Shown here in pieces: positions 1 through 4,909 of a stretch of DNA of 5,030 bases. Every line of letters starts with the position of its first letter. The stretch's first letter is position 1. Under the pieces are notes generated by a model, which was not told the DNA's origin, made no database searches, and saw only the letters and a program-made list of their open reading frames with translations. The stretch comes from Bifidobacterium sp. UBA6881. Its GTDB lineage: Bacteria > Actinomycetota > Actinomycetes > Actinomycetales > Bifidobacteriaceae. Where the stretch lies: assembly GCA_002451435.1 (NCBI GenBank), contig DKCF01000048.1, forward strand, positions 2,366 to 7,395, given 5' to 3'. The position numbers and the translations under genes are program-made.

Positions 1-813
1 GCCTACGCCAAGAAGATCGCCGCCCTCGGCGAGGTCTTCGTGTCCGACGGTTTCGGTGTCGTCCACCGCGCCCAGGGCTCCAACTACGACGTCGCCGCCG
101 ACCTTCCGTCCGCTGCCGGCCTGCTGGTCGAGAAGGAAGTCAAGGCCCTGTCCCGCGCCACCGTGAACCCGGAGCGTCCGTTGACCGTCGTGCTCGGTGG
201 TTCCAAGGTCTCCGACAAGCTCGGCGTCATCGAGAACCTGCTCGACAAGGCCAACCGTCTGGTCATCGGCGGTGGCATGGTGTACACCTTCCTCAAGGCC
301 AAGGGCCTTGAAGTCGGCACCTCCCTGCTGGAAGAGGACCAGGTCGAGACCGTCAAGGGCTACATCGAGCGCGCCGAGAAGAACGGCGTCGAACTCGTGC
401 TGCCGACCGACATCGTCGTGAATCCGGTCTTCCCGAAGTCCGACGAGGACATCGCTCCGGAAGTCGTTGCCGCTGACGCGATTCCGGCCGACAAGATGGG
501 TCTGGACATCGGTCCGGAGTCCCAGAAGCTCTTCCACGACAAGATCGTGGACTCCAAGACCGTCGTGTGGAACGGCCCGATGGGCGTGTTCGAGGTTCCG
601 GCCTTCGCCGCTGGCACCAAGGCCGTGGCCCAGGGTTTGGTCGACGCCACCGCGGCCGGAGCGTTCACCATCGTCGGTGGCGGTGACTCCGCTTCCGCGG
701 TGCGCAACCTCGGTTTCCCGGAGGAAGGCTTCTCGCACATCTCCACGGGTGGCGGCGCTTCCCTCGAGTTCCTTGAGGGCAAGGAACTGCCGGGCCTGAA
801 GGTGCTCGACTGA
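1..813 (+). CDS. pgk: Phosphoglycerate kinase, C-terminal two-thirds (5' end outside window)
   Basis: Cytoplasmic glycolytic enzyme that transfers phosphate from 1,3-bisphosphoglycerate to ADP, giving 3-phosphoglycerate and ATP. The frame is open from base 1, so the gene continues upstream; 270 residues are visible against about 400 for the family. Numbered within this fragment, the hallmarks are the end of the N-domain (VSDGFGVVHRAQGS, 14-27), the GGSKVSDK segment (66-73), GGGM (90-93), WNGPMGVFE (190-198), the nucleotide-binding GGGDSA (226-231) and the near-C-terminal STGGGASLE (248-256). The protein ends normally, as intact PGKs do. Codon choice is strongly biased to C- and G-ending codons (TCC, GTC, AAG, GGC), more so than in the downstream genes, which fits high expression. 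A GTG at 40 is internal and not the start. A hairpin terminator follows after 24 bases. Identification is very secure. Confidence 0.97.
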   Translation, partial: AYAKKIAALGEVFVSDGFGVVHRAQGSNYDVAADLPSAAGLLVEKEVKALSRATVNPERPLTVVLGGSKVSDKLGVIENLLDKANRLVIGGGMVYTFLKAKGLEVGTSLLEEDQVETVKGYIERAEKNGVELVLPTDIVVNPVFPKSDEDIAPEVVAADAIPADKMGLDIGPESQKLFHDKIVDSKTVVWNGPMGVFEVPAFAAGTKAVAQGLVDATAAGAFTIVGGGDSASAVRNLGFPEEGFSHISTGGGASLEFLEGKELPGLKVLD

Positions 814-837
814 TTTCGTATACGCATAAATACGGAT

Positions 838-882
838 AACGAAGAGCGCTCCCTCATCATTGGTGGGGGAGCGCTCTTCGTT
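838..882 (+). terminator. Hairpin terminator after pgk
   Basis: Bases 838-853 pair perfectly with 867-882 (16 Watson-Crick pairs, arms AACGAAGAGCGCTCCC and its complement). Pairing can continue inward through G-T wobbles to a very small loop. The right arm ends in CTTCGTT rather than a long T run, so the T-rich portion lies inside the stem. It probably ends most pgk transcripts, and some read-through into tpiA is possible. Confidence 0.8.
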
Positions 883-916
883 CGCGCGCCGTTACATGGG
901 CGCAAGTGAAAGCAGC

Positions 917-922
917 TATCAT
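917..922 (+). promoter_or_regulatory. Possible -10 element for tpiA
   Basis: TATCAT matches five of six bases of the TATAAT consensus and lies 24 bases upstream of the chosen tpiA start. That would leave a short leader containing the ribosome binding site. No convincing -35 hexamer is visible at the right distance. The call rests on position between the pgk terminator and tpiA, and tpiA may instead depend on read-through from pgk. Confidence 0.22.
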
Positions 923-946
923 TCGAAATATCGATGGGGGATGGTA

Positions 947-1747
947 ATGAACATGGCACCGCAACGCATTCCGCTAATCGCAGGCAACTGGAAGATGAAC
1001 TTCGATCATCTTGAGGCCACCTATTTCGTTCAGCAATTTGCCGAGAATCTTCGTGATATCCATTTTGATTACAAGCATTGCGAAATCGCGCTCATGCCTT
1101 CCTTCACATCATTGCGCAGCGTCCAGGTTCTTGTGGAATCGGATAATCTGAAGATCCGTTATGGGGCGCAGGCCGTATCCGTGACATCGCAGGGCGCATT
1201 CACGGGTGACGTGTCGGCCGATATGATCGCCCGCCTCGGATGCTCCTATGTGATCGTCGGCCATTCGGAACGTCGTAAATACCATCCTGAGGACGATGCG
1301 AACATCGTGGACCAGGTGCGTGCCGTGCTCGCAGCCGGCATGCAGCCGATCCTCTGCGTCGGTGAAAGCTACGAGGAACGACGCCAAGGCATAGAACTCG
1401 ATTTCGCGGTGGGACAGGTTCGTGACGTGACGCGGGATCTGTCGGACGAGGAGGCCGCGCGGCTGATCGTCGCCTACGAACCGGTCTGGGCGATCGGTAC
1501 TGGCATGGTGGCCACGCCCCAGTCCGCACAGGATGCGGCCAAGGCGATTCGCGACGATTTGACGGCGACATTCGGCAGGCATGTGGGCGAGGCCGTGCGC
1601 ATCCTGTATGGAGGATCGGTCTCGTCCAAAAACGCGGTGGCCTTGATCCGGGAACCCGACGTCGATGGATTCCTCATCGGCGGCGCGGCGCTGAAGGTCG
1701 ACGAACTCACCAGAATCTGCAGACTCACCATGGCTGAAATACGATGA
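947..1747 (+). CDS. tpiA: Triose-phosphate isomerase
   Basis: Interconverts dihydroxyacetone phosphate and glyceraldehyde 3-phosphate in the cytoplasm. As called here it has 266 residues, a normal length for a bacterial TIM barrel. The active site is complete: Asn14 and Lys16 in AGNWKMN, His106 in VGHSERR (104-110), catalytic base Glu178 in AYEPVWAIGTG (176-186, including mobile loop 6), and the phosphate-gripping YGGSV (221-225) and GG (245-246). The start is a choice among ATGs at 941, 947 and 953. The G-rich stretch GGGGGA at 936-941 is spaced 5 bases from 947 and 11 from 953, so 947 is preferred. The 953 start (MAPQRIPLIAGNWK) gives the more usual family N-terminus and is nearly as likely. 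The open frame back to 860 runs into the pgk terminator and is not coding. In bifidobacteria, whose shunt yields only glyceraldehyde 3-phosphate, TpiA would mainly supply dihydroxyacetone phosphate for glycerolipids (known pathway logic). Codon bias is weaker than in pgk. Confidence 0.96.
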   Translation: MNMAPQRIPLIAGNWKMNFDHLEATYFVQQFAENLRDIHFDYKHCEIALMPSFTSLRSVQVLVESDNLKIRYGAQAVSVTSQGAFTGDVSADMIARLGCSYVIVGHSERRKYHPEDDANIVDQVRAVLAAGMQPILCVGESYEERRQGIELDFAVGQVRDVTRDLSDEEAARLIVAYEPVWAIGTGMVATPQSAQDAAKAIRDDLTATFGRHVGEAVRILYGGSVSSKNAVALIREPDVDGFLIGGAALKVDELTRICRLTMAEIR

Positions 1748-1804
1748 TTCGACATTAATGCCGGAAATCACGGGAACAGGATCGTTTTTCTCAGCACCAT
1801 GCGC

Positions 1805-1810
1805 TATTGT
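1805..1810 (+). promoter_or_regulatory. Candidate -10 element for secG
   Basis: TATTGT (four of six matches to TATAAT) lies in the 99-base gap between tpiA and secG, 36 bases upstream of the secG start. No good -35 is visible; the best-placed sequence overlaps the T run at 1785-1789. No clear hairpin follows tpiA in this gap, so secG could also be co-transcribed with tpiA. Confidence 0.28.
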
Positions 1811-1834
1811 TGAAGACAGTGTTTACGAACAACT

Positions 1835-1839
1835 GGAGG
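1835..1839 (+). promoter_or_regulatory. Ribosome binding site that fixes the GTG start of secG
   Basis: GGAGG is a full core Shine-Dalgarno sequence placed 7 bases before the GTG at 1847. The next in-frame ATG at 1856 would be 16 bases away, too far. This supports the GTG as the real initiator. Confidence 0.85.
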
Positions 1840-1846
1840 TTCACCC

Positions 1847-2104
1847 GTGTCCGCTATGGCCATCGTCAAGCTTGTGCTGCAGATTATTCTCGTCGTTTTC
1901 AGCCTTCTGCTCACCCTGCTGATTCTTATGCACAAGGGTAAGGGTGGCGGCCTGTCCGACATGTTCGGTGGAGGTCTCACCCAGAATGCTGGATCCTCCG
2001 GCGTCGCCGAGAAGAACCTGAACCGCTGGACCGTCATCATCGCGTTGCTTTGGGTGGCCATCATCATCGCCCTCGGCCTGATGACGAAATTCAACCTGAT
2101 CTGA
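1847..2104 (+). CDS. secG: Preprotein translocase subunit SecG
   Basis: Small membrane subunit of the SecYEG channel that stimulates SecA-driven protein export. The 85-residue length fits the family. It has a first hydrophobic helix (about residues 5-28), then the conserved cytoplasmic loop with HKGKGGGLSDMFGGG (29-43), and a second helix (about 60-80) ending close to the C-terminus. The Gly-rich loop with the SDMFGGG signature is diagnostic of SecG. The start is GTG at 1847, set by GGAGG at 1835-1839. Its position just after pgk-tpiA is a recurring arrangement in Gram-positive bacteria and supports the call. A strong terminator follows 14 bases after the stop. Confidence 0.95.
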   Translation: MSAMAIVKLVLQIILVVFSLLLTLLILMHKGKGGGLSDMFGGGLTQNAGSSGVAEKNLNRWTVIIALLWVAIIIALGLMTKFNLI

Positions 2105-2118
2105 GCATTCGGATTTTC

Positions 2119-2150
2119 GGCCCGTGGCCTGAATGGTCATGGGCCTTTTT
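2119..2150 (+). terminator. Rho-independent terminator after secG
   Basis: The stem pairs 2119-2129 with 2135-2145 (GGCCCGTGGCC with GGTCATGGGCC, 11 pairs including two G-T wobbles). It has a 5-base loop (TGAAT) and is followed at once by TTTTT at 2146-2150. This is the classic GC-rich stem plus U-tract layout and separates secG from the hydrolase gene. Confidence 0.92.
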
Positions 2151-2207
2151 CTATGCGACGATATTCAATCATCTTCCCTCGCCATTCGTAATAAAGGATT
2201 ATCTCGT

Positions 2208-3059
2208 ATGCCTTCTTCAATTGCTTCGGCCTCTGAGCCGACGACCATGGTGGTAGCCGATCTGGACGGTACGTTGCTTCACGATGGGGCGACGTTCGAG
2301 GAACGGTTCCTCACGCAACGGTCCATCGACAGCATCAATCGCCTGCATGAAGCCGGAATGACCTTCGTTGTGGAGACGGCGCGTCCCGTCAGCACGGGAT
2401 ACGCGTTCGTCGAAAAACTACCGGTGGATGCCGTGGCGTATCTCAACGGCGCCCTCATCGATTACAATCCCGCGGCGTCGGATTACGATATGCTGACTTC
2501 TCCGAATCTGCCGGAGGATGGGCATCTGCAGAAAATCGGATTCTCATCGAAACGCGCATGTGAGGTGTGCAAGCAACTGCTTGAAGAGCTTCCCGGCATG
2601 GAGGTCGGCATCGTCATGGACGATGTACGATACACGAATTTCGATGTCGGCAAGTACTGGAAGACCCAGACCTGGCGGTACACCGATTTCGATGACGTGC
2701 CCGATGGCGTCGCGGACAAACTCATCCTGTTCCCGAACGAAGAGCAGTGGAATCAGGTCGGAAAGCTTGTGCCCGATGATTTCGAAGTCCATATTTCCGA
2801 GGGTTCCTTGTGGATGTTGATGAATCCCAAGGCCAACAAGGAACACGCGCTTGCATTGCTGGCCGATCATTTTTCCACGCCGTTGTCGCAGGTCGTCTCC
2901 TTCGGCGATGATCTGGTCGATATCGCCATGCTACGCGAATCCGGCAGGGGAGTGGCCGTGGCCAACGCGAATCCCGATGTGTTGGGCATCGCAGACGACG
3001 TCTGCCCATCTAACAACGATGACGGCGTGGCGCAATGGATCGAACGGCATCTGCTGTGA
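2208..3059 (+). CDS. Cof-type (class IIB) HAD hydrolase, probable sugar or small-molecule phosphatase
   Basis: A 283-residue cytoplasmic HAD-superfamily protein, the usual length for Cof-type phosphatases, which as a family dephosphorylate sugar phosphates, flavin mononucleotide and similar metabolites. Motif I is DLDGT (18-22), with nucleophile Asp18 and acid/base Asp20. Motif II is Thr57 in VETARP. The motif III lysine is probably Lys211 in NKEHAL. Motif IV is FGDDLVDIAML (232-242), with Asp234 and Asp235 or Asp238 as Mg2+ ligands. Residues of about 85-195 between motifs II and III form the C2 cap that sets substrate choice. The start at 2208 is preceded by AAAGGA (2193-2198, spacing 9). 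The frame extends back to 2133, but that ATG lies in the secG terminator. The substrate cannot be read from sequence. Motif IV reads GDDLVD where most relatives have GDxxND. No strong promoter is evident in the 57 bases after the terminator, although the gene must be transcribed from within or near that gap. Confidence 0.88.
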   Translation: MPSSIASASEPTTMVVADLDGTLLHDGATFEERFLTQRSIDSINRLHEAGMTFVVETARPVSTGYAFVEKLPVDAVAYLNGALIDYNPAASDYDMLTSPNLPEDGHLQKIGFSSKRACEVCKQLLEELPGMEVGIVMDDVRYTNFDVGKYWKTQTWRYTDFDDVPDGVADKLILFPNEEQWNQVGKLVPDDFEVHISEGSLWMLMNPKANKEHALALLADHFSTPLSQVVSFGDDLVDIAMLRESGRGVAVANANPDVLGIADDVCPSNNDDGVAQWIERHLL

Positions 3060-3064
3060 CACCG

Positions 3065-3120
3065 CATCAAAAGTTCAATTTATGGAGATGCGCGGAATAC
3101 CGCAAATTGAACTTTTGATG
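3065..3120. repeat. 17-bp perfect inverted repeat just after the hydrolase stop
   Basis: Bases 3065-3081 are the exact reverse complement of 3104-3120 (CATCAAAAGTTCAATTT and its complement), with a 22-base loop. The loop contains its own 4-bp hairpin (GCGG at 3092-3095 with CCGC at 3100-3103). The repeat starts 6 bases after the hydrolase stop, so it may act as a transcription terminator. However, the stem is A+T-rich and no U tract follows. Each arm carries the motif AAATTGAACTTTTG, which recurs nearby, so it may equally be a protein-binding site controlling the next gene. Confidence 0.85.
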
Positions 3121-3148
3121 ATTATGTAGAAAGAAGCATTGCACCCAT

Positions 3149-3162
3149 AATTGAACTTTCAA
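3149..3162 (+). promoter_or_regulatory. Candidate operator: TTGAAC motif with local dyad
   Basis: AATTGAACTTT (3149-3159) is an 11-base exact match to the core of both arms of the inverted repeat at 3065-3120. Here it also forms a small perfect dyad, TTGAA-CT-TTCAA (3151-3162). It lies just upstream of the likely promoter of the regulator-aminotransferase gene, a position suited to a repressor or activator site. Confidence 0.45.
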
Positions 3163-3179
3163 CATGTCTTTCAACATGT
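3156..3179 (+). repeat. Two perfect tandem copies of a 12-bp repeat
   Basis: CTTTCAACATGT occurs at 3156-3167 and again, directly abutting, at 3168-3179. The copies are exact and little over one helical turn apart. They lie 65 bases upstream of the helix-turn-helix-aminotransferase start, over the probable -35 and spacer region, which is typical of operator pairs. Confidence 0.9.
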
Positions 3180-3188
3180 TTATACAGT
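3159..3188 (+). promoter_or_regulatory. Candidate promoter of the helix-turn-helix-aminotransferase gene
   Basis: A possible -35 TCAACA (3159-3164, four of six matches) pairs with either TATACA (3181-3186, spacer 16) or TACAGT (3183-3188, spacer 18) as -10. Transcription would begin near 3193, leaving a leader of about 50 bases. Each hexamer is only a partial match. The overlap with the tandem repeat makes a regulated promoter plausible. The exact elements are uncertain. Confidence 0.4.
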
Positions 3189-3221
3189 ATGGGTGATAGA
3201 CTTTGAACCAATGCTCGAGAT

Positions 3222-3240
3222 AAATTGAACCGAAAGGGTT
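3222..3240 (+). promoter_or_regulatory. TTGAAC motif next to the ribosome binding site at 3244
   Basis: AAATTGAAC (3222-3230) repeats the core seen at 3104-3112. It runs straight into GAAAGGG (3232-3238), the likely ribosome binding site 5 bases before the ATG at 3244. AACC (3228-3231) can also pair weakly with GGTT (3237-3240) around the Shine-Dalgarno sequence. A protein bound here could block initiation or early elongation, but this is speculative. Confidence 0.35.
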
Positions 3241-3243
3241 GGC

Positions 3244-4776
3244 ATGACGGAATCATTCTCCACCAGGCTTGGCAGCATCATGGAGTCGCGCGATTTGAAA
3301 CAAGTCGATTTCATCCACGCCGCGCAAAAGTTCAATGTCAAGCTCGGCAAAAGCCAAATGAGCCAATACGTGAGCGGCAAGACCGTGCCTCGCGCCGACA
3401 TCTCCCGATTCCTCGCGGAATTCCTGCAGGTGGACGAGGACTGGCTGATGGGAAAGGACGTTCCCATGGAACGGACGGTCTCCACTCGATCGGGCTCACC
3501 AGACGCTCACCCGGACGATATCGCGTCAGCGCAAACGCAACCGACAGAAGGAAGAACCATGCGTACCTTTACTAAATCCCACAAACTTGACCATGTGCTT
3601 TACGATGTTCGTGGACCGGTTGCGGATGAGGCCGCGCGCATGGAATCCGCCGGAACGCATATCCTCAAGCTCAATATCGGCAATCCCGCGCCATTCGGAT
3701 TCCGCACTCCGGATGAGGTCGTTTACGACATGTCCCAGCAGTTGCCGGATACCGAGGGCTACTCTCCATCGAAGGGTCTGTTCTCCGCGCGCAAGGCCAT
3801 CATGCAGTACGCCCAGCTGAAGAACATTCCCAATGTGTCCATCGACGACATCTACACCGGCAATGGTGTGAGCGAACTGATCAACCTGTCGTTGTCGGCC
3901 CTGCTGGACAACGGCGACGAGGTGCTGGTGCCATCGCCGGATTACCCGCTGTGGACGGCATGCGTCAATCTGGCCGGAGGAACTGCCGTGCACTATATCT
4001 GCGATGAGGATTCCGAATGGTATCCGGACATCGAAGACATGCGCGCCAAGATCACCGACAAGACCAAGGCCATCGTCATCATCAATCCGAACAACCCGAC
4101 CGGAGCGCTGTATCCGAAGGAAGTGCTGCAACAGATCGTCGATCTGGCCCGCGAACACCAGCTCATGATTTTCTCCGACGAAATCTACGATCGTCTGGTC
4201 ATGGATGGTCTGGAGCATGTCTCCATCGCGTCGCTGGCCCCCGACCTGTTCTGCGTGACGTTCTCGGGACTTTCGAAATCGCATATGATCGCCGGCTGGC
4301 GTGTGGGCTGGATGGTGCTGAGCGGCAACAAACGTCTGGCCAAGGATTATATCGAGGGTCTGAACATGCTGGCGAACATGCGCATGTGCTCCAATGTGCC
4401 CGCGCAATCGGTGGTGCAGACCGCGCTCGGCGGGCATCAAAGCGTCAAGGATTACCTTGTTCCGGGCGGTAGAATCTACGATCAGCGCGAACTGGTGTAC
4501 AACATGCTCAATGAGATTCCAGGCATCACCGCGGTGAAGCCGAAGGCGGCGTTCTATATTTTCCCGAAGATCGATGTGAAGAAGTTCAACATCCATTCCG
4601 ATGAGCAGTTCGCGCTTGACCTGCTGCATGAGAAGCATATTCTTATCAGCCATGGCGGTGCGTTCAATTGGCAGGAGCCCGACCACTTCCGTGTGGTGTA
4701 TCTGCCACGTATGAGCATGTTGAAAGAGACGATAGGGGAGATCGGTGATTTCTTCAGCACCTATCATCAGGCCTGA
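3244..4776 (+). CDS. alaA: XRE-family helix-turn-helix domain fused to an AlaA-like alanine aminotransferase
   Basis: A 510-residue cytoplasmic fusion. Residues of about 5-72 form a Cro/C1-type helix-turn-helix (RLGSIMESRDLKQVDF, then KSQMSQYVSGKTVPRADISR as helix-turn-recognition helix, then FLQVDEDWLMG). A polar Ser/Thr/Gln/Asp-rich linker spans 73-105. Residues 106-510 are a complete fold-type I PLP aminotransferase closely resembling recalled E. coli AlaA, which makes alanine from pyruvate and glutamate. Visible active-site residues are the LNIGNPAPFGF start segment (143-153), Tyr234 (PDYPLW), Asn284 (NPNNPTG), Asp312 and Tyr315 (SDEIYD), PLP-binding Lys345 (SGLSKS), Arg353 (GWRVGW) and substrate-carboxylate Arg483 (HFRVVYLPR). 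The upstream ATG at 3244 has GAAAGGG 5 bases before it. An in-frame ATG at 3559 has its own AAGGA, so a free 405-residue enzyme may also be made. The gene lies behind a motif-rich control region and is convergent with tal. The enzyme class is secure. Alanine specificity and DNA binding are inferred. Confidence 0.92.
   Translation: MTESFSTRLGSIMESRDLKQVDFIHAAQKFNVKLGKSQMSQYVSGKTVPRADISRFLAEFLQVDEDWLMGKDVPMERTVSTRSGSPDAHPDDIASAQTQPTEGRTMRTFTKSHKLDHVLYDVRGPVADEAARMESAGTHILKLNIGNPAPFGFRTPDEVVYDMSQQLPDTEGYSPSKGLFSARKAIMQYAQLKNIPNVSIDDIYTGNGVSELINLSLSALLDNGDEVLVPSPDYPLWTACVNLAGGTAVHYICDEDSEWYPDIEDMRAKITDKTKAIVIINPNNPTGALYPKEVLQQIVDLAREHQLMIFSDEIYDRLVMDGLEHVSIASLAPDLFCVTFSGLSKSHMIAGWRVGWMVLSGNKRLAKDYIEGLNMLANMRMCSNVPAQSVVQTALGGHQSVKDYLVPGGRIYDQRELVYNMLNEIPGITAVKPKAAFYIFPKIDVKKFNIHSDEQFALDLLHEKHILISHGGAFNWQEPDHFRVVYLPRMSMLKETIGEIGDFFSTYHQA
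3325..3336 (-). promoter_or_regulatory. Intragenic copy of the TTGAAC motif inside the helix-turn-helix coding region
   Basis: CAAAAGTTCAAT on the plus strand is a 12-base exact match to 3068-3079 in the left arm of the upstream inverted repeat; on the minus strand it reads ATTGAACTTTTG. It lies 81 bases inside the gene. If it is a real binding site, it would pair with the upstream sites for looping or roadblock repression. It may also be a coincidence imposed by the codons for AQKFN. Confidence 0.35.
3546..3561 (+). promoter_or_regulatory. Internal ribosome binding site and ATG for a free aminotransferase
   Basis: AGAAGGAAG (3546-3554) contains AAGGA, a five-base match to the anti-Shine-Dalgarno, placed 6 bases before the in-frame ATG at 3559. 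This is at least as good as the site at 3244. Starting here gives MRTFTKSHKLDHVLYDVRGP and 405 residues, the length of a stand-alone AlaA enzyme, cleanly excluding the DNA-binding domain and linker. It could be the ancestral start retained after fusion, or an active second start giving two isoforms. Confidence 0.6.
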
Positions 4777-4793
4777 TTCTCCAGCTGCGAATT

Positions 4794-4850
4794 CATGAAA
4801 GCGTTGAGGCTGGTTCCTTTGTTGAAGGAACCAGCCTCAACGCTTTCATG
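4794..4850. terminator. 26-bp perfect hairpin, probable bidirectional terminator
   Basis: Bases 4794-4819 are the exact reverse complement of 4825-4850, with a 5-base loop (TGTTG). The inner part GAGGCTGGTTCC/GGAACCAGCCTC is GC-rich. The outer flanks read GAAAGC on one side and GCTTTC on the other, so each strand leaves the stem through a short T-rich segment. It starts 17 bases after the aminotransferase stop and lies between convergent genes, so it probably ends transcription from both sides. Confidence 0.88.
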
Positions 4851-4859
4851 TCAGAATCG

Positions 4860-4891
4860 CGAATTCGCCTTCACCATAGCAGGCGAATTCG
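4860..4891. repeat. 11-bp inverted repeat downstream of tal
   Basis: Bases 4860-4870 (CGAATTCGCCT) are the exact reverse complement of 4881-4891, with a 10-base loop. The hairpin lies 16 bases past the tal stop on the minus strand and may be a 3'-end stabiliser or a secondary terminator. No long T run follows on either strand. Confidence 0.65.
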
Positions 4892-4909
4892 ACGTTCCTG
4901 GTCGAATTC
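4885..4909. repeat. 9-bp inverted repeat overlapping the tal stop codon
   Basis: GAATTCGAC (4885-4893) is the exact reverse complement of 4901-4909, with a 7-base loop. It shares bases 4885-4891 with the neighbouring 11-bp repeat, so in one RNA molecule the two hairpins exclude each other. It also includes two of the three bases of the tal stop codon. Confidence 0.55.

Noticed and set aside
860..946. N-terminal extension of tpiA starting at the ATG at 860
   Set aside because: It begins inside the pgk terminator hairpin, lacks a ribosome binding site and adds residues not found in triose-phosphate isomerases. The family N-terminus starts around 947-953.
1109..1771. Minus-strand open frames opposite tpiA
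   Set aside because: They are antisense to a complete, conserved gene and show no recognisable protein features.
1748..1846. Possible tpiA terminator in the gap before secG
   Set aside because: There is a TTTTT at 1785-1789, but no stable GC-rich stem could be paired in front of it.
2133..2207. N-terminal extension of the HAD hydrolase starting at the ATG at 2133
   Set aside because: This ATG lies in the loop and right arm of the secG terminator. The ATG at 2208 has a usable ribosome binding site and leads directly to the HAD motif I region.
3082..3129. Tiny open frame of 15 codons (MEMRGIPQIELLMIM) in the loop and right arm of the inverted repeat, a possible leader peptide
   Set aside because: It has no ribosome binding site and no run of codons for a regulatory amino acid. 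Most of its sequence is dictated by the inverted repeat arm.
3526..4767. Long open frame of 413 codons on the minus strand opposite the aminotransferase
   Set aside because: It is antisense to a clearly conserved enzyme. Its translation is His-, Arg- and Val-rich with no recognisable domain, as expected from the codon bias of the real gene on the other strand.
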